From Pseudocercospora fijiensis CIRAD86 (Eukaryota; Ascomycota; Dothideomycetes; Mycosphaerellales; Mycosphaerellaceae): a stretch of DNA of 64,000 nucleotides. The position numbers were made by a program, and so were the translations under genes. The notes under the pieces are model-generated. The model was given only the letters and a program-made list of their open reading frames with translations. It was not told where the DNA came from and searched no databases. Of the stretch, positions 21,406-31,438 are shown piece by piece; the stretch's first letter is position 1; each line of letters opens with the position of its first letter. The DNA is taken from assembly GCF_000340215.1 (NCBI RefSeq), contig NW_006921538.1, positions 4,228,320-4,292,319 on the forward strand, in the 5' to 3' direction.

Positions 21406-21693
21406 CTATACACATGTGTTGTACTTTGTACACGAGCTACAGCATTTGCCCGAGTTTTTGTCGCAGCAACTAGAACAGCAGTCGCCATTATTCAGGCAAT
21501 TTGCTAATTTCAGATGTGTGAGCGACACACTTTCGATTTGGAATAGATTTGATAGAGACAGAGACAACTTACGAGGGTCTTTACATTGACGATCGGCGAG
21601 AATGTTGAGCTTTGGGCTTCTATCCTCTAAGCCTTCGTCCGCGGAAAGTGCCACGGCAGTAGCGACGAGGAAGAGGACGGCGAGAAAGCGCAT
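21406..21693 (-). CDS. Small secreted cysteine-rich protein (candidate effector or defence peptide)
   Basis: ATG at 21693 opens a 72-residue protein from two exons (21693-21573 and 21503-21406) split by a 69-nt intron with GTAAGT donor and TTAG acceptor. Residues 1-18 are a classic signal peptide (MRFLAVLFLVATAVALSA). The mature part has an acidic/neutral spacer and then ten cysteines in about 35 residues with three CC pairs (spacing C-x5-C-x5-CC-x2-CC-x6-CC-x2-C-x5-C), which points to a disulphide-knotted fold. Such proteins in ascomycetes are often effectors, antimicrobial or wall peptides; no specific family is recognised. It sits between a HET pseudogene and RIP-like DNA, a common setting for fast-evolving secreted genes. 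Confidence 0.75.
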   Translation of the reverse strand: MRFLAVLFLVATAVALSADEGLEDRSPKLNILADRQCKDPRKLSLSLSNLFQIESVSLTHLKLANCLNNGDCCSSCCDKNSGKCCSSCTKYNTCV

Positions 21694-21779
21694 TGTTGTG
21701 GTTTCGATGTAGTTAAAATCTCTTACAAATGTGAGCAGTCGGATCGAGAGATGGCAAGTTTGGATTCGGTTCTTGTTTG

Positions 21780-22450
21780 TTCGATTTTAAGGAAAGGACA
21801 TATGTAACCTCGGGCAATAGAGTAGTCTTGTAAAACACTTCCCTTCCCAAAGTTTCTTGATAGCTATCCTGTAGATGTCTCTAGGAAGGTTTAGGTTTGT
21901 GGAGGCATTGCTACGAGATACGAGCGAGCCTTGTACCGGCTAAAAAGTAACGCAGTAGAGCCACCGAGGATGCTTTGCAATTTAAACCGGTCGAGCCGCA
22001 AGTCGTAGAGTCAATACAGCTAGAGCTCTGTTAGATGTACGAATTCGTAGTAGAGCTGTCCTAGTCAGGTCTAAAAGCTAGGCTAAAGCTCTACTACAAG
22101 GTATCCTAAGCTCTTATATAAAAGGAACGTTGGCCTTAAGAGGGAGGAAATGTTAGTAGTACAGCTTTATTGAAGCAACACCGGCTACCATTCGCTAACT
22201 CTTCTATAGTTAGAAGTGTAAGCAGCGCATTTAGGCGCATTCTTCTCTAACACATAATAGCGGTTTGCGAGCCCTCGAACGTTCCGATTTCGAGAGGGGT
22301 GCGGAACTTGCTCGTAACCGTGGCCGATAGCAAGCTGCTAGGCTTTGTGTCTTGTGCCTCGTCTTCCGGGAGCTGAAATTAAAAGTGCCGTGTAGAACGA
22401 CCTTACCTTAATGCCGATATTCTGTCCAATACCGACACCTAGAAACGGTA
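21780..22450. other. RIP-like, gene-free DNA
   Basis: Enriched in TAG, CTA and TTA triplets on both strands, with all six frames closed at short intervals. This matches repeat DNA mutated from CpA to TpA. It is the remains of an unidentified repeat. Confidence 0.6.
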
Positions 22451-23080
22451 AGCTTTGGTATTGTCTGATTGCAAGTCTAACATCCCTTGGTACCTAGGCG
22501 AGAACTTGGGAATCGGTATGCTCAAAGCTCTACCCTCGGAATTGGCCAGCTGCTGTAGCCTGTGTTGCTCTCTGGCTTCTTGTCATATCGTGTCGGATTC
22601 GAGCTATGCACTGGATACGGCTTCCCAGCCTTTTTCAGCCACGACCGACGCCTCAAGTGTCCTAGATAGTTGCTGCTGACATGATATCCAGAGAGCGCAA
22701 TGAACTGTAAGGTCAGGTCAAATAGTTCAGTCCTGCTTGCCGTAACCCCTGTGAGGCATATGGCAAACGCCCGGGGCTGGACAACAACCGTCGCTGCATC
22801 GACAAACGATACGCCCGCAGAGAACCGTAGTCTTGCCTGAAGAGCTTTGGGAGTCGAATTGAGGGTCGTGATGTAGAAGTTCTCGTATGATGGAGAGCGA
22901 CTGCAAAAGTCGAGAAAGGAGGCGTCGGTAAACCTTCCTTCCTTCACTCACCTGGGGCCCCGCCAAACCTTATCTATAGCCGTAGGGAGGAACGCGGGGT
23001 AGATCTGTCTGGCGCGTATCTCCCTCCCTCCTCCATCAACAACGACGACGACGAGGTCTGCATTTTTGCTTACCACCACA

Positions 23081-23872
23081 ATGGCACCCCTACACCTCCA
23101 TTCCACCCTCTCCCGCTCCTTCCACACCACCTCCCCCTCCCGCGCCAGCCCCAGCATCCTCTTCGCCCTCAACGCCCTCTCCAACTCCCGCGAAACCCAA
23201 CACTTCAACAAACTCTCACGTCTAGACCGAGTAGAGCACAGTCCAACTCTCAAATTGATCCAAACGAGCGAGATCGAGAAACATCCATGTCCGACTCCAG
23301 AAGTCGTTCCCGTTCCCGCTCCCTGGCGATCAATCAATGTCCACGTAGACGCAGCGTCTCAAAACCGACGCTCTCATGTTTGGGATACCAAAGCCCTCGC
23401 AGCTGGTCGAGCGGTATTGGCAGATGTAGCGAGGGAACGAGCGAGGATGAGGAGAGTTCTTGAACGGATGAGGAGGAGGGAGGAGGGAAGAAGTAGGGTT
23501 TTGAGGACAGAGATGGATGCGATTGTGGAGGAGAGGAGGAGGATGAGGAATGAGATGAGAGTTGCGGGGGTTTGGATCTTGGGGAGTGTTGGTGTTGCGA
23601 CTGGGTTGGGGATGTATGTTTTCTGGCCGGCAGGGGAGAAGGTCCTGGCCAAGGATAGTGCTGAGATGGGGAGGAAGATAGCAGAGATGGCGAAGACTGG
23701 TATATCGCTGCCGGCTGCTGTCAGTGAGCCTGTGGCTGCAGTTGGTGCTGTTCCCACTATGGCTGTGGTTACAGGTGAGCCGACGATAGCTGCTACGACG
23801 GTCATTAAGGAGGAGGTGAAGAAGCCGGCGAGAAGCTGGAGTTGGAAGAGCTTGTTTTGGAAGCAGGGATGA
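23081..23872 (+). CDS. Putative mitochondrial membrane protein with coiled coil
   Basis: ATG at 23081 (CACAATGGC) opens 263 residues without introns. The first 25 residues are rich in Ser, Arg and His with no acids (MAPLHLHSTLSRSFHTTSPS), a typical mitochondrial presequence. Residues about 115-165 form a highly charged Arg/Glu coiled coil, directly followed by one hydrophobic helix (VWILGSVGVATGLGMYVFW). The C-terminus is an Ala/Val/Pro-rich linker with a basic, Trp-containing tail. This suggests an inner-membrane protein with a matrix coiled coil. No family name is assigned; fungal cristae or respiratory-assembly factors are possible. Confidence 0.65.
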   Translation: MAPLHLHSTLSRSFHTTSPSRASPSILFALNALSNSRETQHFNKLSRLDRVEHSPTLKLIQTSEIEKHPCPTPEVVPVPAPWRSINVHVDAASQNRRSHVWDTKALAAGRAVLADVARERARMRRVLERMRRREEGRSRVLRTEMDAIVEERRRMRNEMRVAGVWILGSVGVATGLGMYVFWPAGEKVLAKDSAEMGRKIAEMAKTGISLPAAVSEPVAAVGAVPTMAVVTGEPTIAATTVIKEEVKKPARSWSWKSLFWKQG

Positions 23873-24457
23873 GATGAGTGATGAAGAGATGATGAGTTAT
23901 GATGATGATGACAATAACGAAGAGGAATGTGGTCGAACAGTACAAGACATATGTCGGCGAAGCGTACCGCTTGAAGAGTCGTGCCAGTGCCATCGAGTAG
24001 GGGGTTGGATGAACAGAATACATCGAGCTGACATCTAGAGACAAGCATTGAAGGCGTTCAGAGGGATTCCGTAGGCATAGCAGCAGTTCGGCATTTTGAA
24101 TCTCATCACTTGCGTACCTGCTTCGCTGTCATTCATTCTATTGGTGTCTAGAATAATATCCTGTTCGTTCTGCGATTGATTGGATTTTAGCATATGCTGA
24201 ATCTTGGATGGTGCTGGGATATGGGAAATGCTGGATACTGGGGTTATCGCTAAAGTCGCAGCCAGATAGACATCTTAGTCGCTCGCACGGCATACCGGTA
24301 CCGCATACTTTTGTCTCCGAGAGCCAACAGCTGGGCTTCCGTGTATATAATTCTCACCTGCTCGGCTTCTACTGCATCACATCTCAGGCTTGGCAGGAAA
24401 TATAACGAGCCTGATTCCAAAAGAAGATTCTTCAATGCCTCCCGTTACGGCCAAGTC

Positions 24458-25321
24458 TCATTCCTCCCCCTCTTCCAAACCCCGAAATCCCGTCTCTATA
24501 CTCTCATGCCCAGCAGCTTTCTGAATAAACCTTGCCGTCTCCACCGGCAGTTTCAAGAAAGGACTATGCCCACTCGGAGCGACTGCCGCGTACACCTTTA
24601 CGCTATTCGCACGAAAGGCTTGGACAGTAGCCTTCTGCGCCTCAAATGGAACAGCATTATCGTTATCGCACAGCAAATAGTACAGCGGCGTATCCTTCAT
24701 TCCCGCTAGCTGATCAGGCACGGGACTGGTATTGATGCCATAAGACTGCGGCTTCAGCTTCCAAACCGCTTTAAGAGCTTCGTTGTGTTCGAGGTCGTTG
24801 TAGAGAATGTGGATCGCTCCAGGTCCATTGAACGGCAGAGTCACGTCGTGTTCGTGGAAATATTGTGGCGGTAGCTGGCGACCCATTACTTCGAACATTG
24901 TTGTGCCGGCTGGGAGAAGAAAGCCGGATATAATGACCACCGCCTCGATGCCCGTTTTCTTGCGGGCGGCTTTGCGGGCTGATAGGTTGAGGTCCGCGAG
25001 GGCTGCTGTGCCTGGAATGGAGCTATATGAATACGTGACGACGACTACATTGGTTCCGGAATCTAGCTCCAGTAAGACGACCTTGCGGATGGCGGCGACG
25101 TCGTCCGCGATGCCGATCAGCTGGCCATCGTCCTTGCGTGGATTGTGCGTGTTTCCTGGCAATTCTACGCCAACACAGTTGTAGCCTTCCTTTTTCAATT
25201 CCTCGCGGACATGGTTGAAGTGGGCTGGCACATGCTTCAGAAGATTAGTGGTAGATAGAATGGTGCTTCCGAGGTGTCGTACCCAACAGCCCGGCACGAA
25301 TACAATGGTAGGCTTCGGCAT
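24458..25321 (-). CDS. Alpha/beta hydrolase (esterase-like, AB_hydrolase_6 type)
   Basis: The frame from ATG 25321 reads straight through, but the family signature (PGxWH.P..) is interrupted by 16 residues. Removing a 48-nt intron with GTACGA donor, CTAAT branch and GAAG acceptor (25235-25282) restores PGCW-HVPAHFNHV, giving 271 residues. Remaining motifs: the oxyanion region (FVPG), the nucleophile elbow VTYSYSSIPG where Ser is kept but flanking Gly are Thr/Ser, the acid in LCDNDNAVP and the histidine in SGHSPFLK. It should hydrolyse small esters or act in secondary metabolism; the substrate is unknown. The altered elbow (usually G-x-S-x-G) could lower or redirect activity. Confidence 0.85.
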   Translation of the reverse strand: MPKPTIVFVPGCWVRHLGSTILSTTNLLKHVPAHFNHVREELKKEGYNCVGVELPGNTHNPRKDDGQLIGIADDVAAIRKVVLLELDSGTNVVVVTYSYSSIPGTAALADLNLSARKAARKKTGIEAVVIISGFLLPAGTTMFEVMGRQLPPQYFHEHDVTLPFNGPGAIHILYNDLEHNEALKAVWKLKPQSYGINTSPVPDQLAGMKDTPLYYLLCDNDNAVPFEAQKATVQAFRANSVKVYAAVAPSGHSPFLKLPVETARFIQKAAGHESIETGFRGLEEGEE

Positions 25322-25329
25322 GCTTGGGC

Positions 25330-26715
25330 TGAGCGGCTTTGGATTGCCGAAGGAGACGAAGAATAGGTGGCGAGATACGAAAGTGTAGGGAGGATATATG
25401 CCATCTGCACGCTGGCGTTACCTTATACGTTAAGTGCTCGGCTAAGCCCAGCTGGAGCGAAGGATTCTCGAGAGGTTGTACAAGGGCTCGCTCGCATAGC
25501 ATCAGGCTGCCACTTCTGGCAGTCGCCTCTGCTTATGGCACTGATAACTCGTCCAGGGTAGCGCTCCATGCTCTTTCTTTTGCGCATCATAGCCGGAATG
25601 AAGTGGGATGCAACTTCAGGAGCATCTCTTCTCTGCAGTCGCGCAGGCATACTTCTACTGCCATCCTCAGTCTGTTGTCCAAGAGAGCAGTTATAGGCAG
25701 AGGAGCACCCAGACGAGCTGACTGAGTGCTATGCCGGTGGTATGGGGCTGCGAGGCGAACTCGGGAGGCAGGATCTGGGCATCGTGGGAGGGCGAATCGT
25801 AGCGAAACCGAGACTAGTTTGAGCGCCGGGTCGGTGAAGCCATCGTGACACTGTGGGGATAGGCGGAAGCTGTTCGTGGGTGAGTGAGTGCTTGCGTTGG
25901 CTCGCAGGAGGTGTCTGTCAGTCTTCACTTCCATTGCCGGAATCTTGGCAGCTTAGTCATCCGTCGCAATGGTCCCACAATATACTTTCCGCCGTCCCCC
26001 TGCATCTTGACCTCACCTCCTCCCGACAGCTTTCCTCTACACTATGCCGCTATCCATCTGTACTCGGCACTCCACCGAACCCCTGATTGATCTCGCCTTG
26101 TACTCCCAGTACGCAGAGAACAACGACATGCGATGCCAAATCCGAAATATAGAGTCGATCGGACATACCATTGCCTTCTTCTAGCTAGCAGGACCTATGC
26201 TGAGCTAGTCAATCCTTCCCATTCGGGAGATTGACCGCACCCTTCCAAGCCTGTACAGCAGTTCAATTTGTAAGTAGTTCTTTTATTGATCTCTCCTTAA
26301 CGTTCATATCGGAATACGACTGCATCTTCCCCATCTGCGGCGGAGGCACTTCCGGCCAGGCAGGCTTGCCAAAAGCCCAAACGTTCGCATCCTAGTCGTG
26401 AGTCTTGATAGATGTTCAGGTCCTTTCCTGCTCTTGACTCCTCTCGACTCGCATCCCTAACCATTGTCATCCGGCTATATCTCTTGTCGTCCAGCGAACC
26501 GTGGTGCCGCCGCTCGAAGCAAGAGAATGGAGAGGTAAATCCTCACAGCACAGGTAGACAGTCTGCTCGCTCCAGAGCTTTTCTGGCCGGTGACCTTGGT
26601 GTTCCACTGCATCTTTCGTTAGCTCTTGAGTCTGCGACCTTTGGAACACTAGCAATGACATACCTCGTCAAACGGCACATCTCGAGTCCGGCTTGGTATT
26701 GGGCGTTGCGGTATT
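25330..26715. other. No convincing gene
   Basis: Upstream of the hydrolase. Only short, mutually overlapping frames are seen, without domains or clear splice pairs. Confidence 0.4.
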
Positions 26716-26723
26716 CGCGCGCC

Positions 26724-28060
26724 TTAGCACATTCGAAGGCTGAGCGTAGGTGTCCTTAACAATGTTGGCAATCCGGAATTAAGTGACCGCGCTTCCACTC
26801 GAGCCATGGGCCGGCACTCTGGGTGAGGGTGACGGGCTCGGTGCGCCGTTTGGCGATGGTGGAAGGCTGACTGCCACCTCTCCGCCTCACGCCTTGGTAC
26901 TGGGGCAATTCGGAATTGGAGATCATTGTGGCATTGCTCACAGTGCAATTGGTTCGGCCCAGGGTAGCCGACAGAGGCATTGATTTGATCTGGCAGAACT
27001 GCCGAGGCCGCGCCGCCGCAAGGCCAGGTGAAGCTTCTCCGCCGTAGAACGTGAAGTTCTGGCCTTGGTTGTACGTGCTTGGTGCGAAGCTGTTGGCGAC
27101 ACCTGGCATAGACGGGTAGTTTTGCGTGTCGTCGTATGGAAAACGGCAAGTCATTCGAGCGCCTTACGGGTCGCGATCCCCGCCATCGACCGGAGTGAAG
27201 TTGCTCTCCACGTGAACTCTTGGCGTTTTGGTCGTACGTGCTTGGTGCGAAGCTGCTGGCAAGACTTGAAATACACGGGTAGTTTCGCGTGACGGTGTCG
27301 TATAGAACGCGGTAATGCACTTGAGCGCCGTACGGGTCGCGATCCTCGCTGCGGACCGTAGTGAAGTTGCCTTGCCCTTCACCGCGTATGATTCGGACCT
27401 GAAGTTCTGGCCTTGGTTTTTCGTGCTTGGTGCGCAGCTGTTGGCCATTCCGTGAATGGAAGGGTAGTTTGGGGTGTACGTGTCGTATGGGATGCGATAA
27501 GGCATCTGAGCGCCGTACGGGTCGCGATCCTCACCGTAGACCTTGGTGAAGTTGCCCTTCGCCGCGCTTAGGCTGTACCTGAAGTTCTGACTCTGGTTGA
27601 GCGTGCTTGGTGCGCAGCTGTTGGCCATTCCTTGAATGGAAGGGTAGCTTGGGGTGTACGTGTCGTATGGGATGCGATAAGGCATCTGAGCGCCGTAAGG
27701 GTCGCGATCCTCACCGTAGACGTTGGTGAAGTTGCCCTTCGCCGCGCGTAGGCTGTCCCTGAAGTTCTGACTCTGGTTGAGCGTGCTTGGTGCGCAGCTG
27801 TTGGCCATTCCTTGAATGGAAGGGTAGCTTGGGGTGTACGTGTCGTATGGGATGCGATAAGGCATCTGAGCGCCGCAAGGGTCGCGATCCTCGCCGTAGG
27901 CTATGGTGAAGTTTCCTTGCGCTTCACCGCGCGTGTGTTGTCGGGCCAATGGCCCCTGAATCGATGCCGCTCGACTTCTGATCTGTTGATTGTTGAACAA
28001 CCACCACCAATGCAAATCCGGTCAAGACCACCGCCTTCCTCCCACCTCTGAAGCAGTGCT
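26724..28060 (-). pseudogene. Gene with five 60-residue tandem repeats, frameshifted
   Basis: Repeat starts are spaced 180 bp apart at about 27870, 27690 and 27510, and 185 and 166 bp apart at 27325 and 27159. The best copies encode a Tyr/Pro-rich unit containing GAQMPYRIPYDTYTPSYPSI and an NSCAPSTLNQSQNF phrase. The first three copies are in one frame and the fourth and fifth each in another, so indels have broken the array. A possible signal or anchor (VVLTGFALVVVV) lies upstream near 28010, also in another frame. The 3' part carries an EWKxGH block related to 11.24-11.31 kb, with an extra base interrupting it. Function unknown, probably a secreted repeat protein. Confidence 0.55.
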
Positions 28061-28520
28061 TGACGACTGAGCTGCCGCTGGTGTTGTCAGCATGGAGTTG
28101 AGCGCGAGGGGATCTCTGATGAACTTGCTTCGGGTGAATGCAGTAGACGACACTGCGCTCGAAGGTTGTCAAGCACGACGTCGGTGAAGGTGGGTGGCAA
28201 GAATCAGCCGCCGGATGGAATGAAGCTGGAATCTCACCGTTGAGAGGCTGATGGCAAAAGTGAGGTCGTGGCTTCGAAACTGCGCATTCCCGCATCAGCC
28301 ATCTCGTCACTGCCTCGAGCCGTTCGGAGAAAATGCCTGCGTACGGAAGACAATCTATTGCCGCGAAAGTAGTGCGTGAAAGGGTGAGTGTCATGTTCGA
28401 TGTTGACAGAACGAAACTCCCGGATGCTGATGTTGAAGTTGAAGCTAACGCAAAAATTCAAACTCTAAATCCATCCAGTATTCAAGCCCACAGATCTGAA
28501 TCCATGCATCTCTACAACTC

Positions 28521-30125
28521 TCAAGGATTCCACGGCCTCCTCTCATCCCCCCTTCCGCGACAAAACGCCAAAGTCCTAATATCCGGCGTCCTCTGCTTAA
28601 CCTCCGCGCCATCGACCCTCTGTCCCGCCTCGGTACTATCATCGAACCAAATCTTCGCCACTCCAAGCTCATTCCAAAACAAATTTCTCAAATGCTGTTT
28701 CGTCCACTCCTGCACTTGCTTGCGGTCAGAAAACTTCACGCGCCAAGCCCGAACGCCGACAGTTTGTCCACACGTGCATTGCTGGTGGAAAGGAGCATGT
28801 GCCTGCATCCAATTGCAAGAAGCGCGGCGGAGGGCGTGGGCATTTACCAAGGTTGTGTTTGAGCGTAATTCTGAGAGGAGGAGGGTGCTCCGGTAGGGGA
28901 GGCTGTCGAGCACGCCGTGACGGGCGTTGTGAAAGGGGGAGGTTGAGATTCCGTGCTTGACGCTCGCGAGCGTTTCGACGAGGTCGTAGTTTTGGAGGAC
29001 GTGCGCGATGTAGGTGATTTGTTGTTCCTTGGCGTGCAGAAGGCCGTCTAGGGAGGCGTAGACGAGGTCGAGCCAGGTTAGGTGCATGTATTGTCTCTGT
29101 GCAACTCGGTAGGTGCGGTAGATCGGGTTCTGTTCGGCGAAGTCTGTTGTGTTGAGCCAGGTCACGGTTGATTCGATTATTTGCTGGTCTGTATTTGCGA
29201 CTTTGGCAGCGGAGTCTTGCTGGAGGCGTACGATCAAATCGCGAGCTTCTGCAACTGATGCTCGCAAGCTTCTGATGTTGTCAAGCTTCTGAATATTGGC
29301 GGCCACGATGTTCTCGGTGCTCGCGAGGACCAGCGCGAGGTTCTGCATCGTGCTCCATTGCCAAAAGATCCTCAGTTTGCAATCGAGCGACATCGATGAC
29401 ACTCTCGACACTCTTTGCTCCCTGTTCATCGTATCCACATCTCCTCCGATACAAGCTGCCATTGACGTCGTCTCCTCGCTCAATTTCTGCAATGCAGCCA
29501 GCAGTGGCGCGTTGTCCTCTTCTCCTATGAGCTTTGGGAGCTGCGTCTTGAGCTCGCGCTGAATCTTGTCCATCTGCCGGCTCTCCGCCAACGGCACATT
29601 CAGCCAGCCCTGCTTCTGGAAGATCGGTGTCGACATCCATGTCTTCCAGTGTCGTGGAATATGCCAGGCAGCCTTGCCAAAGCCGGTTTGAAATCGTGTT
29701 GGCAGTAGTCCTCCCTGCATCGGATCGCTTTGATGTATAGGACAAGTCACCTGCTTCGGCACCTGGACCATTGTCATAGCAGGCACGTAAACGTGTACGT
29801 ACACTCTATGAACGAGAGCGGATATAATGAATCCACATATGATCCAATCCCAGACCCTGGTGAGAGACCTTGGCTGAGTTGCACTGGGCTTTGCGACTGC
29901 TGGCTGACGCTTAACTTTCTTGTCCTCTGCAACTGCTGGCTGAGGCGTAACCTGCTTGCCCTCTGCGATTGCTGGCTGAGGCGTAACCTGCTTGACCTCT
30001 GCGATTGCTGGCTGACGCCCAACCTCCTTGCCCTCTGCGACTGCTGGCTGACGCTCAACCTTCCCTTCCTCTGCGACGTCTGGCTTAGGCTTGACCTCCT
30101 CTTTAACCTCTCCGCCGTCCGCCAT
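28521..30125 (-). CDS. Membrane-anchored protein with N-terminal 14-residue repeats
   Basis: ATG at 30125 gives 534 residues in one exon. Residues 1-85 are charged and contain about five 14-residue repeats of the type AEGKxVxxQPA, encoded by a 42-bp tandem repeat at about 29890-30061. Residues 91-112 form one hydrophobic helix (VWDWIICGFIISALVHRVYV), after which come about 420 residues of mixed alpha-helical sequence with a CTCGQ phrase near the C-terminus. The upstream in-frame codon is TTG, so this ATG is the probable start. No known family. Topology would be a disordered cytosolic tail, single helix and large C-terminal domain. Confidence 0.6.
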   Translation of the reverse strand: MADGGEVKEEVKPKPDVAEEGKVERQPAVAEGKEVGRQPAIAEVKQVTPQPAIAEGKQVTPQPAVAEDKKVKRQPAVAKPSATQPRSLTRVWDWIICGFIISALVHRVYVHVYVPAMTMVQVPKQVTCPIHQSDPMQGGLLPTRFQTGFGKAAWHIPRHWKTWMSTPIFQKQGWLNVPLAESRQMDKIQRELKTQLPKLIGEEDNAPLLAALQKLSEETTSMAACIGGDVDTMNREQRVSRVSSMSLDCKLRIFWQWSTMQNLALVLASTENIVAANIQKLDNIRSLRASVAEARDLIVRLQQDSAAKVANTDQQIIESTVTWLNTTDFAEQNPIYRTYRVAQRQYMHLTWLDLVYASLDGLLHAKEQQITYIAHVLQNYDLVETLASVKHGISTSPFHNARHGVLDSLPYRSTLLLSELRSNTTLVNAHALRRASCNWMQAHAPFHQQCTCGQTVGVRAWRVKFSDRKQVQEWTKQHLRNLFWNELGVAKIWFDDSTEAGQRVDGAEVKQRTPDIRTLAFCRGRGDERRPWNP

Positions 30126-30129
30126 TTTG

Positions 30130-31040
30130 TGCAGTTTCAAAGACTTTCTCCTCGCAACTCAGCCCGATTGGAAGCCTTCACCTTCTTTGAGTCCACCGTG
30201 CTTCGCTTCTTAGATCGATTCTTGCCTTCGAAAGAGGGTAGGCGTGACTGTCGGTGCCCTTCCTGGCTGTGAGATCAAGGAGCTGATCAGAATAATGCGT
30301 AGTCTCGAATCTGTACCGATTCTTTTGCGTCTTCTGTGCCAGTTCAACCCTGTCGAAAAGCCTCTTCCAGCCCCTGATGTTGAGCGACCGCCAGTGATGC
30401 AGATAGAGTTGGGACCTGCGTCCGCTGTGCTCTGGTCGCTCGACGAAGACTTGATGAATTGTCGACTTCCGGCTTGATGTGAAATGTCTCTGCGAAGAGA
30501 CAAGTGATGAGTTTTGCACGCTCTTCAACGTGTAGTGATGACTTTTGCTGAGTGATCGTGATCGTGTGGAGAAAGCACTCTCGCCCTCGTGATCTTCTTG
30601 AAAAGATGATTGTATAGCACACAGACACGTCTCTCGAGAGAGTCGTAGAGTGGTTGGTGAGTTATGGTCTGAGTGCCCAGATGCGCAATCTTCACCTGCC
30701 AAACAACTCATGTCAGCCCACAGCTTCAATGACTGATGGCATTTCAATTGAGAAGCATACCTGAACTGCAAATTCCGAAGGCTTACTATGCTTGTGTGAA
30801 TGGCTGCGTTGCTTCGCTCAACATCTCACGATGGCGTCGTCTCACAAAGCCATAGAGTTCTTTGTTGACCTGTCCGGAAAAGGCGAAGCATTGAGTTATC
30901 GTCGTCCACGAGCGAAGCTCAGGGTTTTCTTTGTCTGAATGTGGTGAGGCTTTGATATAATTGCCAAACCGCCCTAGTTCAGGTTTTTTTGTTGGTTTTT
31001 TTTGTTTTCTTAATTTTTTTTGGTGTTTTCTGGCTTTTGG
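30130..31040. other. No convincing gene; T-rich tract at 30985-31020
   Basis: Minus-strand frames of up to 197 codons overlap in two frames and have no domain. A cluster of T runs (30985-31020) lies just before two adjacent inverted repeats. Confidence 0.35.
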
Positions 31041-31071
31041 TCGTTTACTTGTCGGTCCAGCCGGACAAGCA

Positions 31072-31110
31072 GTGGTCTGGCTTCTGGATGACGGACAGAA
31101 GCCAGACCAC
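31072..31110. repeat. Perfect 14-bp inverted repeat with 11-nt loop
   Basis: GTGGTCTGGCTTCT at 31072-31085 is the exact reverse complement of 31097-31110. A second, imperfect hairpin (CTTGTC with GACAAG, 31048-31069) precedes it immediately. Together with the upstream T runs this is a structured segment of unknown role. Confidence 0.85.
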
Positions 31111-31438
31111 GTAGGCGAAGAAGATCACGAGGGCGAGAGTGCTTTCTGGTTCTGGCATTTTGTTGGTTGCTAGTGGTGTTGGTGTGGATGTGGTGAGTGT
31201 GGTTGTTGTTGTGTCTGCGAAGTGAGGCGCGGGCGTGGTTGAGAAAAGCTCACATTCGACTACTGCACGACCGTTGCATTCAGTGCTGGCAATAGCATCT
31301 ACATCCGCGACCTCACTACATGCTGAAGCCAACAATACGTGACCCTCCCCTGAATCTCACCTTGTGATCTTAATGAATACATATGTTCAGCGGCAATAGC
31401 AATGCCAAATCTGGTCCTCACTCATCCCGCGTGTAATA

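Noticed and set aside
20851..21507. Plus-strand gene overlapping the cysteine-rich peptide
   Set aside because: No motif or splice support; the antisense gene with signal peptide and intron is far better supported.
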